Below, piece by piece: positions 17,869-25,517 of a stretch of 45,021 nt of DNA. Every line of letters begins with the position of its first letter. Position 1 is the stretch's first letter. The translations under genes were made by a program, and so were the position numbers. Origin of the DNA: Pseudorhodobacter antarcticus (GTDB taxonomy: Bacteria > Pseudomonadota > Alphaproteobacteria > Rhodobacterales > Rhodobacteraceae); assembly GCA_945871285.1 (NCBI GenBank), contig CAMBWO010000004.1, positions 1 through 45,021 of the forward strand, read 5' to 3'. The notes under the pieces were generated by a model, which was given only the letters and a program-made list of their open reading frames with translations, was not told where the DNA came from and did no database searches.

Positions 17869-18066
17869 CTAGTCGCCCCCGCCGCCATCGCCGCCCCCCT
17901 CAGACGCCCCGGCATCCGGGCTGTCGGGGCGGTCAGAGCTTGTGTCCGAGGCGTAGACCGTGCCGTCACCGCGATCCGTGCGGCGGTTGCCGGGACGCCT
18001 GCGCAGGGCCCAGGCACCACCCAGAACCAAGACCGCCGCGATGATCGCATAACCCGCAATGCCCAT
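17869..18066 (-). CDS. Small membrane protein with Gly/Asp-rich tail, antisense inside phn operon
   Basis: A 65-residue protein on the opposite strand between phnI and phnJ. MGIAGYAIIAAVLVLGGAWAL is one membrane helix. It is followed by a basic patch (RRRPGNRRTDR) and an acidic, Ser/Asp/Gly-rich tail ending EGGGDGGGGD. Small proteins with this helix-plus-Gly/Asp tail are common and uncharacterised in Rhodobacteraceae. ATG 18066 has a GGAAAGAGG ribosome site just upstream, which strongly favours this strand. The plus-strand frame in the same place looks like a low-complexity shadow. It starts 44 nt from the phnJ start, divergently. Function unknown. Confidence 0.7.
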   Translation of the reverse strand: MGIAGYAIIAAVLVLGGAWALRRRPGNRRTDRGDGTVYASDTSSDRPDSPDAGASEGGGDGGGGD

Positions 18067-18110
18067 GCCCGCCTCTTTCCGCTGTCGGGCGACATGCCGG
18101 AGACCCGCCC

Positions 18111-18974
18111 ATGACCGAACAGGCCTATAATTTCGCATATCTGGATGAACAAACCAAGACAATGATCCGGCGGGCCATCCTGAAAGGGGTCGCGATCCCC
18201 GGCTATCAGGTGCCCTTTGCCAGCCGCGAAATGCCGATGCCCTACGGCTGGGGCACGGGTGGGGTGCAGGTGACGGCGGCCTGTCTGGTGCCAGAAGACC
18301 GGTTGAAGGTGATTGACCAAGGCGCCGATGACACGACCAACGCGGTGTCGATCCGCCGCTTCTTTCAACGGACGGCCGGGGTGGCGGTGACGGAAACCAC
18401 CAGCGAGGCGACCTTGATCCAGACCCGCCACAGGATCCCTGAAACGCCGCTGCATGAGGGGCAGATCCTGATCTATCAGGTGCCGATCCCCGAACCCCTG
18501 CGTTTTCTGGAACCGCGGGAAAGCGAAACGCGCAAGATGCATGAGCTGGAGGATTACGGTCTGATGCATGTGAAACTGTACGAGGACATCGCGCGGCACG
18601 GGCAGATTGCGACCTCGTATGACTATCCGGTCAAGGTTGAGGGGCGCTATGTGATGGACCCCTCGCCCATTCCGAAGTTCGACAACCCCAAACTGGGGGG
18701 CAATGCCGCGATCCAGTTGTTCGGGGCAGGGCGGGAACAGCGCATCTATGCGCTGCCACCCTACACGCAGGCGATCAGCCTGGATTTTGATGATCACCCC
18801 TTTGTCGCCTCGAAGGCCGACCATGCCTGCGATCTGTGTGCGGCGGGCGACAGTTATCTGGACGAGGTGGTCTTGGATGATCAGGGCAACCGGATGTTTG
18901 TCTGTTCGGACACCGATTATTGCGGTGGTCGCAGGGCGGCGGGGCATGTCGGACGGCTGGGCGGGGAGGGCTGA
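18111..18974 (+). CDS. phnJ: C-P lyase catalytic subunit PhnJ (radical SAM)
   Basis: A 287-residue enzyme that cleaves the C-P bond, releasing the alkane (methane from methylphosphonate) and ribose-1,2-cyclic phosphate-5-phosphate. The unusual Fe-S ligand set is intact: C240-x2-C243-x21-C265, plus C271. These match E. coli Cys241, 244, 266 and 272. G31 in AIPGYQVPF corresponds to the glycyl-radical residue Gly32. Start ATG 18111 has CCGGAG about 9 nt upstream. The gene restarts the operon after the antisense insertion and ends 2 nt before phnK. Confidence 0.97.
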   Translation: MTEQAYNFAYLDEQTKTMIRRAILKGVAIPGYQVPFASREMPMPYGWGTGGVQVTAACLVPEDRLKVIDQGADDTTNAVSIRRFFQRTAGVAVTETTSEATLIQTRHRIPETPLHEGQILIYQVPIPEPLRFLEPRESETRKMHELEDYGLMHVKLYEDIARHGQIATSYDYPVKVEGRYVMDPSPIPKFDNPKLGGNAAIQLFGAGREQRIYALPPYTQAISLDFDDHPFVASKADHACDLCAAGDSYLDEVVLDDQGNRMFVCSDTDYCGGRRAAGHVGRLGGEG

Positions 18975-18976
18975 GG

Positions 18977-19777
18977 ATGGATTTGAGTATTTATGTCAAA
19001 GTGAAGGTGCAAGAGCCGCTTTTGTCCGTGCAGGGGTTGTCGAAATTCTATGGCAAGCGGATCGGCTGTGATGCGGTGTCGTTTGATCTGTTTCCGGGCG
19101 AGGTTCTGGGCATCGTCGGCGAAAGCGGGTCGGGCAAGTCGACGCTGTTGTCTTGTTTGGCCGGGCATCTGGCGCCCGACAGCGGCAAGGTGATCTTTGA
19201 CACGGCGCAAGGCCCCCGCGACACGGTCGTGATGGGCGAGGCGGAGCGGCGGCGGTTGGGGCGGACGGACTGGGCTTTTGTCCATCAGAACCCGCGCGAC
19301 GGATTGCGGATGGGCGTGTCTGCCGGGGGGAACGTGGGCGAGCGGTTGATGGCGGTGGGGGCGCGGCATTATGGCGACATTCGCGGGCAGGCGCTGGATT
19401 GGTTGGGGCGGGTCGAGATTGCGGCCGACCGGATTGATGACCGTCCGACCGGGTTTTCGGGGGGGATGCAGCAGCGGTTGCAGATCGCGCGCAATCTGGT
19501 GACCGGGCCGCGGCTGGTGTTCATGGACGAGCCGACGGGGGGGCTGGATGTGTCGGTTCAGGCGCGGCTGTTGGATTTGCTGCGCGGGCTGGTGCGGCAG
19601 ATGGGGCTGTCGGCGATCATCGTGACGCATGATCTGGCGGTGGTGCGGTTGCTGGCCGACCGGTTGATGGTGATGAAGGGGGGCCATGTGGTGGAACAGG
19701 GTTTGACGGATCAGGTGCTGGACGACCCGCAGCATGCCTATACCCAGCTTCTTGTCGCTTCAGTGTTGCACGTGTGA
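18977..19777 (+). CDS. phnK: C-P lyase accessory ABC ATPase PhnK
   Basis: A 266-residue ABC-type ATPase that docks on the PhnGHIJ core and is needed for lyase turnover, not transport. Walker A is GESGSGKSTL, the signature is FSGGMQQRLQIARN, Walker B is LVFMDEPTGGLDVS, and the H-loop is VTHDLAVV. The segment GRTDWAFVHQNPRDGLR is characteristic of PhnK. ATG 18977 follows a GGGGAGGG site (18963-18970) that lies within the end of phnJ. An earlier in-frame start at 18920 would overlap phnJ and lacks family sequence. It lies 1 nt before phnL. Confidence 0.95.
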   Translation: MDLSIYVKVKVQEPLLSVQGLSKFYGKRIGCDAVSFDLFPGEVLGIVGESGSGKSTLLSCLAGHLAPDSGKVIFDTAQGPRDTVVMGEAERRRLGRTDWAFVHQNPRDGLRMGVSAGGNVGERLMAVGARHYGDIRGQALDWLGRVEIAADRIDDRPTGFSGGMQQRLQIARNLVTGPRLVFMDEPTGGLDVSVQARLLDLLRGLVRQMGLSAIIVTHDLAVVRLLADRLMVMKGGHVVEQGLTDQVLDDPQHAYTQLLVASVLHV

Positions 19778-19778
19778 A

Positions 19779-20462
19779 ATGATCAAAATATCCAATCTTT
19801 CCAAAAGCTTCACGTTGCACAACCAAGGTGCGGCCGTCATTCCGGTCATGACCGGCGCCCATCTGTCGGTGGCCCCCGGCGAGTGTCTGGGGCTGGTCGG
19901 GGCCTCAGGGTCGGGCAAGTCCACGCTGATGCGGTTGATCTGGGGCAACTATGTCGCCGCCACGGGGTCGATCCTGGTGGGGGGGGTCGATGTGGCCCGC
20001 GCCGCGCCGCGTGAGATCATTGCGCTGCGGCGGGGCACGCTGGGCTATGTCAGCCAGTTCCTGCGTGTCGTGCCGCGGGTGCCGACGGTGGATGTGGTGG
20101 CCGAGCCGCTGCTGACCCTGGGCGTGGCGCAGTCGGAGGCGCGGGCGCGGGCCGAGCATCTGCTGGCCCAGTTGAACATCCCCGAACGTCTGTGGTCTTT
20201 GTCGCCGACCACATTTTCCGGCGGGGAACAGCAGCGCGTGAACATCGCGCGTGGTTTTGTCCATCCCTATCCCGCGATGCTGCTGGACGAGCCCACGGCC
20301 AGTCTGGACGCTGTCAACCGTGAGGTCGTTCTGACCCTGATCGAGGCGGCCAAGGCGCGGGGGGCGGCGATCATCGGGATTTTCCACGACGAGGCGGCGC
20401 GGGCCCGTCTGTGCGACCGGGTGGTGGATGTGACGCAGTTTTCGCCAGCGGTGCCCGCATGA
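19779..20462 (+). CDS. phnL: C-P lyase accessory ABC ATPase PhnL
   Basis: A 227-residue ABC ATPase that pairs with PhnK on the C-P lyase core. It starts MIKISNLSKSFTLHNQG, a family-typical opening. Walker A is GASGSGKSTL, the signature is FSGGEQQRVNIARG, and Walker B is MLLDEPTASLD. The PhnL-type segment YVSQFLRVVPRVPTVDVV is present. ATG 19779 lies two bases after the phnK stop with a poor ribosome site, so translation is probably by reinitiation. Its stop overlaps phnN by ATGA. Confidence 0.95.
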   Translation: MIKISNLSKSFTLHNQGAAVIPVMTGAHLSVAPGECLGLVGASGSGKSTLMRLIWGNYVAATGSILVGGVDVARAAPREIIALRRGTLGYVSQFLRVVPRVPTVDVVAEPLLTLGVAQSEARARAEHLLAQLNIPERLWSLSPTTFSGGEQQRVNIARGFVHPYPAMLLDEPTASLDAVNREVVLTLIEAAKARGAAIIGIFHDEAARARLCDRVVDVTQFSPAVPA

Positions 20463-21013
20463 CCGGGCGGGTCTTTGCGGTGGTGGGCCCATCCGGTGTG
20501 GGCAAGGACACCCTGTTGCAGGGGGCCGTTGCCGCATCACCCGCGCTGCATTGGGCGCGGCGCACCGTCACACGGCCCGAATCGGTGGGGGGCGAGCCCT
20601 TTGAAGGGGTTGACCTGGCTGCGTTCGAGGACCTGCGCCAAGCCGGGATATTTGCGCTGGACTGGTCGGCCCATGGGTTGAGCTATGGCATAAGGGCGAC
20701 GGAATTCGCCGGGCTGGACCGGGGCATCGACATTCTGTTCAACGGATCGCGGGCGGCGGTTCCCCAGGCGCTGGCCCGGTTTCCCGGCCTGACGGTGCTG
20801 CGGATCAGCGCCCCCTCGCGCATTCTGGCCGACCGGCTGGCGGCACGGGGCCGCGAGAGTGCGGCCGACATTCAGGCCCGTCTGGCCCGTGCATCCTATG
20901 AGGTGCCCGCAGGTCCGCCCGTCATCGACATCGCCAACGACGCCACACCCGAGATTGGGGTGGCACGGCTGCTGGCCGCCCTTCAGCCCAAGGGATGGCG
21001 GGTGAGCAGGTGA
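20459..21013 (+). CDS. phnN: Ribose 1,5-bisphosphate phosphokinase PhnN
   Basis: A 184-residue guanylate-kinase-like enzyme that phosphorylates ribose 1,5-bisphosphate to PRPP, the last step of C-P lyase product salvage. The P-loop VVGPSGVGKDTL is at residues 7-18. RRTVTRP (substrate loop) and ALDWSAHGLSYGI are family-typical. ATG 20459 sits in an ATGA overlap with phnL. The last 31 nt overlap the 3' end of the convergent 2H-phosphoesterase gene. Confidence 0.93.
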   Translation: MTGRVFAVVGPSGVGKDTLLQGAVAASPALHWARRTVTRPESVGGEPFEGVDLAAFEDLRQAGIFALDWSAHGLSYGIRATEFAGLDRGIDILFNGSRAAVPQALARFPGLTVLRISAPSRILADRLAARGRESAADIQARLARASYEVPAGPPVIDIANDATPEIGVARLLAALQPKGWRVSR

Positions 21014-21660
21014 AACCGACCATCTGCCGCCTCGGCGAACAGGCACAATTCGGCCACCGTGAAGGGCTTGGGCTGCACGGGCGCGAAATGGGCCAAGGCC
21101 AGCGGGTGCAGGGCGGCCGTCTGGCTGCTGGTCAACCGGCCCGAAAGGGTCAGGTGAAACTGAAACTCCTCCATCACATGGGGATAGCCGTAGCGGTCCA
21201 GCAGGTCGCGCTGGCGCGGTGTCAGGCGGTCGGGACGGCGGCGGGCGATTTCGGCATCGGTCAAGGGTGCGCGCAGCCCGTCCAGCGTTTCGACGACCTG
21301 GGCGGCAAGGTGGCCCAAGGCGGCGGTGTCGCCCTGGGGAACGAGGGCCAGAAACCCATGCAGCGAGATCAGGTGCAGGCCCGGCATCACGACCGGGGTC
21401 AGGCGGCGGGCCAGGGCGGTGGTCTGATCCTGAACATCGGCCAGGCTGACGCCCGCGGCCAAACGGAACGGCGGCTTGATCGTGCCGTGAAAGCCATACT
21501 TGCGGGGGTCCTCGGTCAAGGGGGCAAGGTCAACTCCCAGATCGGGCTGGGGTTCTGGCTGGCCCCTAACCGGGTCCCAGCCCAGCCAGGCGGCGGCCGC
21601 AGCGGCAAAGGGGCCGCGCTCGGGCGCATAGTAGATCGCGAAACGTTTGAAATCCTGCAT
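20983..21660 (-). CDS. DUF1045 2H-phosphoesterase-like phosphonate metabolism protein
   Basis: A 225-residue protein of the family (DUF1045) typically found in phn loci of alphaproteobacteria. It carries the two H-x-T/S motifs of the 2H phosphoesterase superfamily: FHGTIKPPF (about residue 58) and FHLTLSG (about residue 168). Such enzymes open cyclic phosphates or hydrolyse phosphodiesters. The C-P lyase pathway yields a 1,2-cyclic phosphate normally opened by PhnP, and no PhnP is present here. A PhnP-like role is therefore plausible but not shown. It is convergent with phnN and divergent from phnM with an 89-nt shared region. Confidence 0.87.
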   Translation of the reverse strand: MQDFKRFAIYYAPERGPFAAAAAAWLGWDPVRGQPEPQPDLGVDLAPLTEDPRKYGFHGTIKPPFRLAAGVSLADVQDQTTALARRLTPVVMPGLHLISLHGFLALVPQGDTAALGHLAAQVVETLDGLRAPLTDAEIARRRPDRLTPRQRDLLDRYGYPHVMEEFQFHLTLSGRLTSSQTAALHPLALAHFAPVQPKPFTVAELCLFAEAADGRFHLLTRHPLG

Positions 21661-21681
21661 GACGCTGCCCCTAGCTTGTCT

Positions 21682-21699
21682 TTGTCACAACCGTGTGAC
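21682..21699. promoter_or_regulatory. Inverted repeat / weak Pho-box-like site between DUF1045 gene and phnM
   Basis: GTCACA-ACCG-TGTGAC (21684-21699) is a perfect inverted repeat. The same bases can be read as TTGTCAC-AACC-GTGTGAC, a 7-4-7 layout that matches the PhoB consensus at 5 and 4 of 7 positions. It sits in the only shared promoter region for these divergent genes. Confidence 0.35.
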
Positions 21700-21749
21700 G
21701 AATGGCTGGCACGGCAGTCCGAATGCTTTCCAGAATCAAGGCCTAAAAC

Positions 21750-22889
21750 ATGTCTGATGTGATCCTTGCCAATGCGACGCTTGTCCTGCCGGATGAGGTG
21801 ATGCGCGGCACCCTGCAAATCGTGGACGGGTTGATTGTTGCGATTGATCCCGGCACGGGCGTATCCAGGGGCGCTGTGGATTGCGCTGGCGATCTGGTGC
21901 TGCCCGGTCTGATCGAGTTGCACACCGACAATCTGGAACGCCATATCGAGCCGCGCCCCAAGGTGCAGTTTCCGGCAGCGGGCGCCATTCTGGCCCATGA
22001 CGGCGAGTTGGCCGCAACCGGCATCACCACCGTGTTCGATGCGCTGCGGGTGGGGTCGATCGTGTCGAAGGACAAGGCGAAATACAGCGAATATGCCCGG
22101 TTTGTGGCCGATGAGATCATCGCGCTGCGCCTGGACGGGGCGCTGCGGATCAACCATCTGTTGCATCTGCGGGCCGAGGTTTGTTCGGAAACGCTGATCG
22201 AGGAGTTGGCCAAGTTCGGGCCGGGCGATGGCATCGGCATCGTCAGCCTGATGGACCACACCCCCGGACAGCGCCAGTTCCGCGACCTGGCGCAACTGCG
22301 CAACTATGTGCGCGGCAAGCATGGGTTGTCGGAAGAGGAGTTCCTGGCCCATGTCGCCCATCAGCAGGCGCTGTCCCAAAAGGTGGGTGTCGTGCATGAG
22401 GCGGCGGCGGTTGCGGCGGCCAAAGGATACGGCGCGGTTCTGGCAAGCCATGACGACACCACCGGCGATCAGGTGGCGGTGTCATCGCGCCACGGCATCC
22501 GCTTTGCCGAATTCCCGACCACGGTCGAGGCGGCGCAGGCCTGCCGGGACCATGGCATCCATGTGATGATGGGGGCGCCCAACCTGATAAGAGGCGGGTC
22601 GCATTCGGGCAATGTCGCGGCGCATGATCTGGCCGGGCGGGATTTGCTGGACATCCTGTCGTCGGACTATGTGCCCTCGGCCCTGTTGAACGGTGCGCTG
22701 ATGCTGGGGGATTTTTGGGGGAGTATGGCACGGGGGGTTGCGACCGTGACCGCCGCCCCGGCCGATGCGACGGGCCTGGCCGACCGGGGGCGGCTGGCGC
22801 CAGGGTTGCGGGGCGATGTGATCCGGGTTGCCCGCAAGAAAAGCGCCACGGTGCGCGGGGTGTGGGTTGGCGGGGTGCGTGTGGGCTGA
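21750..22889 (+). CDS. phnM: RPnTP hydrolase PhnM (amidohydrolase fold)
   Basis: A 379-residue metal-dependent hydrolase that removes pyrophosphate from ribose-1-phosphonate 5-triphosphate before PhnJ acts. The metal-binding HTDNLERH (about residues 58-65) is the PhnM version of the amidohydrolase H-x-H. SLMDHTPGQRQF, ASHDDTT and MGAPNLIRGGSHSGN are further diagnostic segments. Length is normal. It sits apart from phnGHIJKLN, behind the divergent 2H-phosphoesterase gene, and has its own promoter region. ATG 21750 has AAGG 9 nt upstream. Confidence 0.95.
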   Translation: MSDVILANATLVLPDEVMRGTLQIVDGLIVAIDPGTGVSRGAVDCAGDLVLPGLIELHTDNLERHIEPRPKVQFPAAGAILAHDGELAATGITTVFDALRVGSIVSKDKAKYSEYARFVADEIIALRLDGALRINHLLHLRAEVCSETLIEELAKFGPGDGIGIVSLMDHTPGQRQFRDLAQLRNYVRGKHGLSEEEFLAHVAHQQALSQKVGVVHEAAAVAAAKGYGAVLASHDDTTGDQVAVSSRHGIRFAEFPTTVEAAQACRDHGIHVMMGAPNLIRGGSHSGNVAAHDLAGRDLLDILSSDYVPSALLNGALMLGDFWGSMARGVATVTAAPADATGLADRGRLAPGLRGDVIRVARKKSATVRGVWVGGVRVG

Positions 22890-22963
22890 CCTTGGCGAAA
22901 TGCCGTTGTGATATTGGCCAAGACCGTTCAGAACGTGGCGCAGGTTCGGGTGGGGCGTGACGC

Positions 22964-24442
22964 ATGATCATCGGTTTCGACATTGGCACCACCTCGGTCA
23001 AGGCGGGGGTGATTGGTCTGGATGGCGGGTTGGTGGCGTCCTTTGGCGAGGGCTATCCGACGGCGCGGCCCGCCCAGGGGTGGGTCGAGCAGGACCCGGC
23101 GGATTGGACCGACCGGATTGACCGCGCCGTTGCGGGCTTTGCGGGTGCGGGTCTGACGGGGCGCATTGCGGCGATCGGGTTGACCAGTCAGGTGAACACT
23201 CATATTTTCCTGGATCACGCGGGACGGCCGTTGATGCCCGCAATCCTGTGGCAGGACGGGCGTGCGGCGGCCGAGGCGGCGGAGCTGGAGGCTTCGGTGA
23301 GCCTGGCGCAAAAGCTGGCGTGGTGGGGCGCCCCGATGCCGATTGACGCCAGCCACGTTCTGGCCCGCATGTTGTGGGTCAGCCGGCACCGCCCGGATGT
23401 GTGGCAGCGCACGGCCGCCGTCGTGCTGCCCAAGGACTATTGCCTGGCGCATCTGACGGGTGCGTTGCGGACCGACCCCTTGTCCAACATCGGGCTGACG
23501 GATGCCAATGGGGTCTATATTCCGGCCGTGCTGGACCTGGTCAAGGGCGCTGCCGAACGCATGGTGGCGCTGGCGGGCGTGACCGAGGTGATGGGACATG
23601 TCCGCCACGGGTATCCCTTTGCCGGGGTGCCGGTGGTGACGGCCACGATGGATGGCTGGAGCGCGCTTTATGGGGCTGGCGGGGGCCGCGAGGGGGCCGG
23701 CATCTATGTCAGCGGCACGAGCGAGGTTCTGGGGATTGTCGCCCAGACCGTGCACCCGACCGAAGGCGTCGTCGTCTTTCCCGATCATGGCGGCGTGCGG
23801 CTTCACGCTGGGCCGACGCAATCGGGCGGGGCGGCGCTGTCGTGGTTTTGCGGGTTGGCCGGACAGACGCCGCAGGCCGTGGAGGCGATGGTGGCAGGCC
23901 GCCCGCGCGCGGCCTTGACGCCGCTGTTCCTGCCGCATCTGCAAGGCGAACGCGCGCCGCTTTGGAACCCGACGCTGCGCGCCGTTTTCCTGGGGATGGA
24001 TCAGAATTGCGCGATGGCTGACCTGGGCCGCGCCGTTTACGAGGGGGTGGCCTTGTCGGCACGGCATGTGTTGGGGGTGCTGGAACGCTCGGCGGGGACG
24101 CAGCCGGATGCGCTGGTATGTGGGGGCGGTGGGTTTCGGTCCGACCTTTGGACGCAAATCCGCGCCGATGTGCTGGGCCGCCCGCTGCTGCGCCTGACTG
24201 TGAATGAGGTGGCGGTGCTGGGGGCCGCCGCGATTGCGGCCAGGGGGGTCGGGCTGTTCGTCTCGCTGGCTGCGGCGCAACAGGCCCTGGTGCGCGTCGG
24301 CCCGGCCGTGATGCCCGATCCGGCGCTGCGGGGGCTTTATGACGATCTGTTTGGCCTTTACACCCGGGCCATTACGGCAAATGCCAGCCTGAACGCCGAC
24401 CTGATGGGGCTGGCCAAGTCATCCGAAAACCGGCACGCCTAG
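22964..24442 (+). CDS. FGGY-family carbohydrate kinase (xylulokinase-like)
   Basis: A 492-residue cytoplasmic kinase. MIIGFDIGTTSVKAGVIG is the N-terminal phosphate-binding loop of the FGGY fold. The probable catalytic Asp is in VTATMDGWSALYG (about residue 230), then YVSGTSEV and the C-terminal adenosine loop VCGGGGFRSDLW (about 385). It phosphorylates a sugar or polyol, presumably the cargo of the ABC importer encoded immediately downstream. The closest general resemblance is to XylB, but the substrate cannot be assigned by eye. It follows phnM by 74 nt on the same strand, so it may partly share phn transcription. A GGTGGGG lies ahead of ATG 22964. Confidence 0.87.
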   Translation: MIIGFDIGTTSVKAGVIGLDGGLVASFGEGYPTARPAQGWVEQDPADWTDRIDRAVAGFAGAGLTGRIAAIGLTSQVNTHIFLDHAGRPLMPAILWQDGRAAAEAAELEASVSLAQKLAWWGAPMPIDASHVLARMLWVSRHRPDVWQRTAAVVLPKDYCLAHLTGALRTDPLSNIGLTDANGVYIPAVLDLVKGAAERMVALAGVTEVMGHVRHGYPFAGVPVVTATMDGWSALYGAGGGREGAGIYVSGTSEVLGIVAQTVHPTEGVVVFPDHGGVRLHAGPTQSGGAALSWFCGLAGQTPQAVEAMVAGRPRAALTPLFLPHLQGERAPLWNPTLRAVFLGMDQNCAMADLGRAVYEGVALSARHVLGVLERSAGTQPDALVCGGGGFRSDLWTQIRADVLGRPLLRLTVNEVAVLGAAAIAARGVGLFVSLAAAQQALVRVGPAVMPDPALRGLYDDLFGLYTRAITANASLNADLMGLAKSSENRHA

Positions 24443-24526
24443 CCAGATCGCATATTCCCTTCGCGGCGGGCCGGACTAGACTGAAAAGAAGAACGATATG
24501 AACAACGATAAACGGGAGGTTCTGAC

Positions 24527-25438
24527 ATGAAGCTGACAATTCTGGCAACCGCGGCGGCCATCGCTTGGTCCGGCACAACCCTTTCGGCCGAGACAGTCGC
24601 GGTGATCACGCCCTATCTCGCCCAACCCGGCACGCAAGCCTATGTCGAAGGGTTTCAGGCCAAGGCGGCAGAGGCGGGCTGGACCGTCAACGTGATCGAC
24701 ACGGCCGGCGATGTGGCAGCGGTGATCAGCCGGATTGAAGATGCGGTGACGCAAAAGGTCGATGCCATCGTGATCAACGTGGACCCGGCGCAGGTTGCGG
24801 CCGGTCTGCAAACCGCCAAGGATGCCGGCATTCCGGTGATCGGGATGGACGCCGGAACCGACCCGTTGCTGGTGACCAATGTGACCTCGAACGGCTATGC
24901 CATGGCGACCGAAACCTCGGTCTATCTGGCCAACCGCATTGGTGGCAAAGGTGGCGTTGTCATGTTTGTCTTTGACGCCTTTCCGCCGGTGCAGATTCGC
25001 GGCGTGATGGCCGATGCCGTGTTCGCCAACTATCCCGACATCAAGGTGATCGACCGGATCACCCCCGATGTGCAGGACGGCGGCATCGCCGACAGCCGCG
25101 CCAAGATGGAGGCCATTCTGGCCGCCAACCCCGAACCCGGCAGCATCGCCGGGGTTTGGGCCGCCTGGGACCAGCCGGCACTTGGCGCGTTGCAAGCCAT
25201 CGAGGCGGCAGGCCGTCAGGGCGAAGGCATCGTGGTCACCGGAATTGACGCCAACCCCCAGGCCCGCGAGGCCATTGCGGCCGGCGGCAACTTTGAGGCG
25301 TCGATGGCCCAGGACTTTGTTGCGATGGGTGCTGCGGCCGCCGATGCAACCCGGCGTGCCATGGCGGGCGAGACGATCAAGGAAAAGGTGATCTATGTGC
25401 CGACGGTGCTGATCACCGCTGCAAACGCCGCACCCTGA
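24527..25438 (+). CDS. Ribose-type ABC transporter periplasmic sugar-binding protein
   Basis: A 303-residue exported protein with signal peptide MKLTILATAAAIAWSGTTLSA and a Peripl_BP_4 (RbsB-like) fold. Typical segments are VAVITPYLAQPGTQAYVEGF near the start, DAIVINVDPAQV, DAGIPVIGMDAG, and VVTGIDANPQAREAI near the end. It binds a sugar or sugar-like ligand in the periplasm. GGGAGG lies 7-8 nt before ATG 24527. A strong hairpin follows the gene, as often seen after binding-protein genes. The ligand is unknown. Confidence 0.88.
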   Translation: MKLTILATAAAIAWSGTTLSAETVAVITPYLAQPGTQAYVEGFQAKAAEAGWTVNVIDTAGDVAAVISRIEDAVTQKVDAIVINVDPAQVAAGLQTAKDAGIPVIGMDAGTDPLLVTNVTSNGYAMATETSVYLANRIGGKGGVVMFVFDAFPPVQIRGVMADAVFANYPDIKVIDRITPDVQDGGIADSRAKMEAILAANPEPGSIAGVWAAWDQPALGALQAIEAAGRQGEGIVVTGIDANPQAREAIAAGGNFEASMAQDFVAMGAAAADATRRAMAGETIKEKVIYVPTVLITAANAAP

Positions 25439-25446
25439 GGCTGTTT

Positions 25447-25474
25447 GGGGCGGGGGCCGCGTCGCCCCCGCCCC
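25447..25474 (+). terminator. Strong hairpin after the sugar-binding protein gene
   Basis: GGGGCGGGGGC (25447-25457) pairs perfectly with GCCCCCGCCCC (25464-25474) across a CGCGTC loop, 11 bp of nearly all G-C. No clean T-run follows (GACCTTT), so it is more likely an mRNA-stabilising or partial-termination element than a full stop. Confidence 0.6.
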
Positions 25475-25517
25475 GACCTTTGGCGGGCCCCTTCTGCCTT
25501 GAAACCGGACATCCCTG

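Noticed and set aside
17863-18114. Plus-strand frame linking phnI to phnJ
   Set aside because: It would fit the operon direction, but the translation is low-complexity, whereas the minus strand gives a membrane helix, a typical acidic Gly-rich tail and a strong ribosome site.
21684-21699. GTCACA-N4-TGTGAC considered as a CRP site
   Set aside because: CRP sites read TGTGA-N6-TCACA; here the half-sites are in the opposite order and spacing.
22928-24280. Minus-strand open frame of 450 codons opposite the FGGY kinase
   Set aside because: Shadow composition; the plus-strand kinase has intact motifs from end to end.
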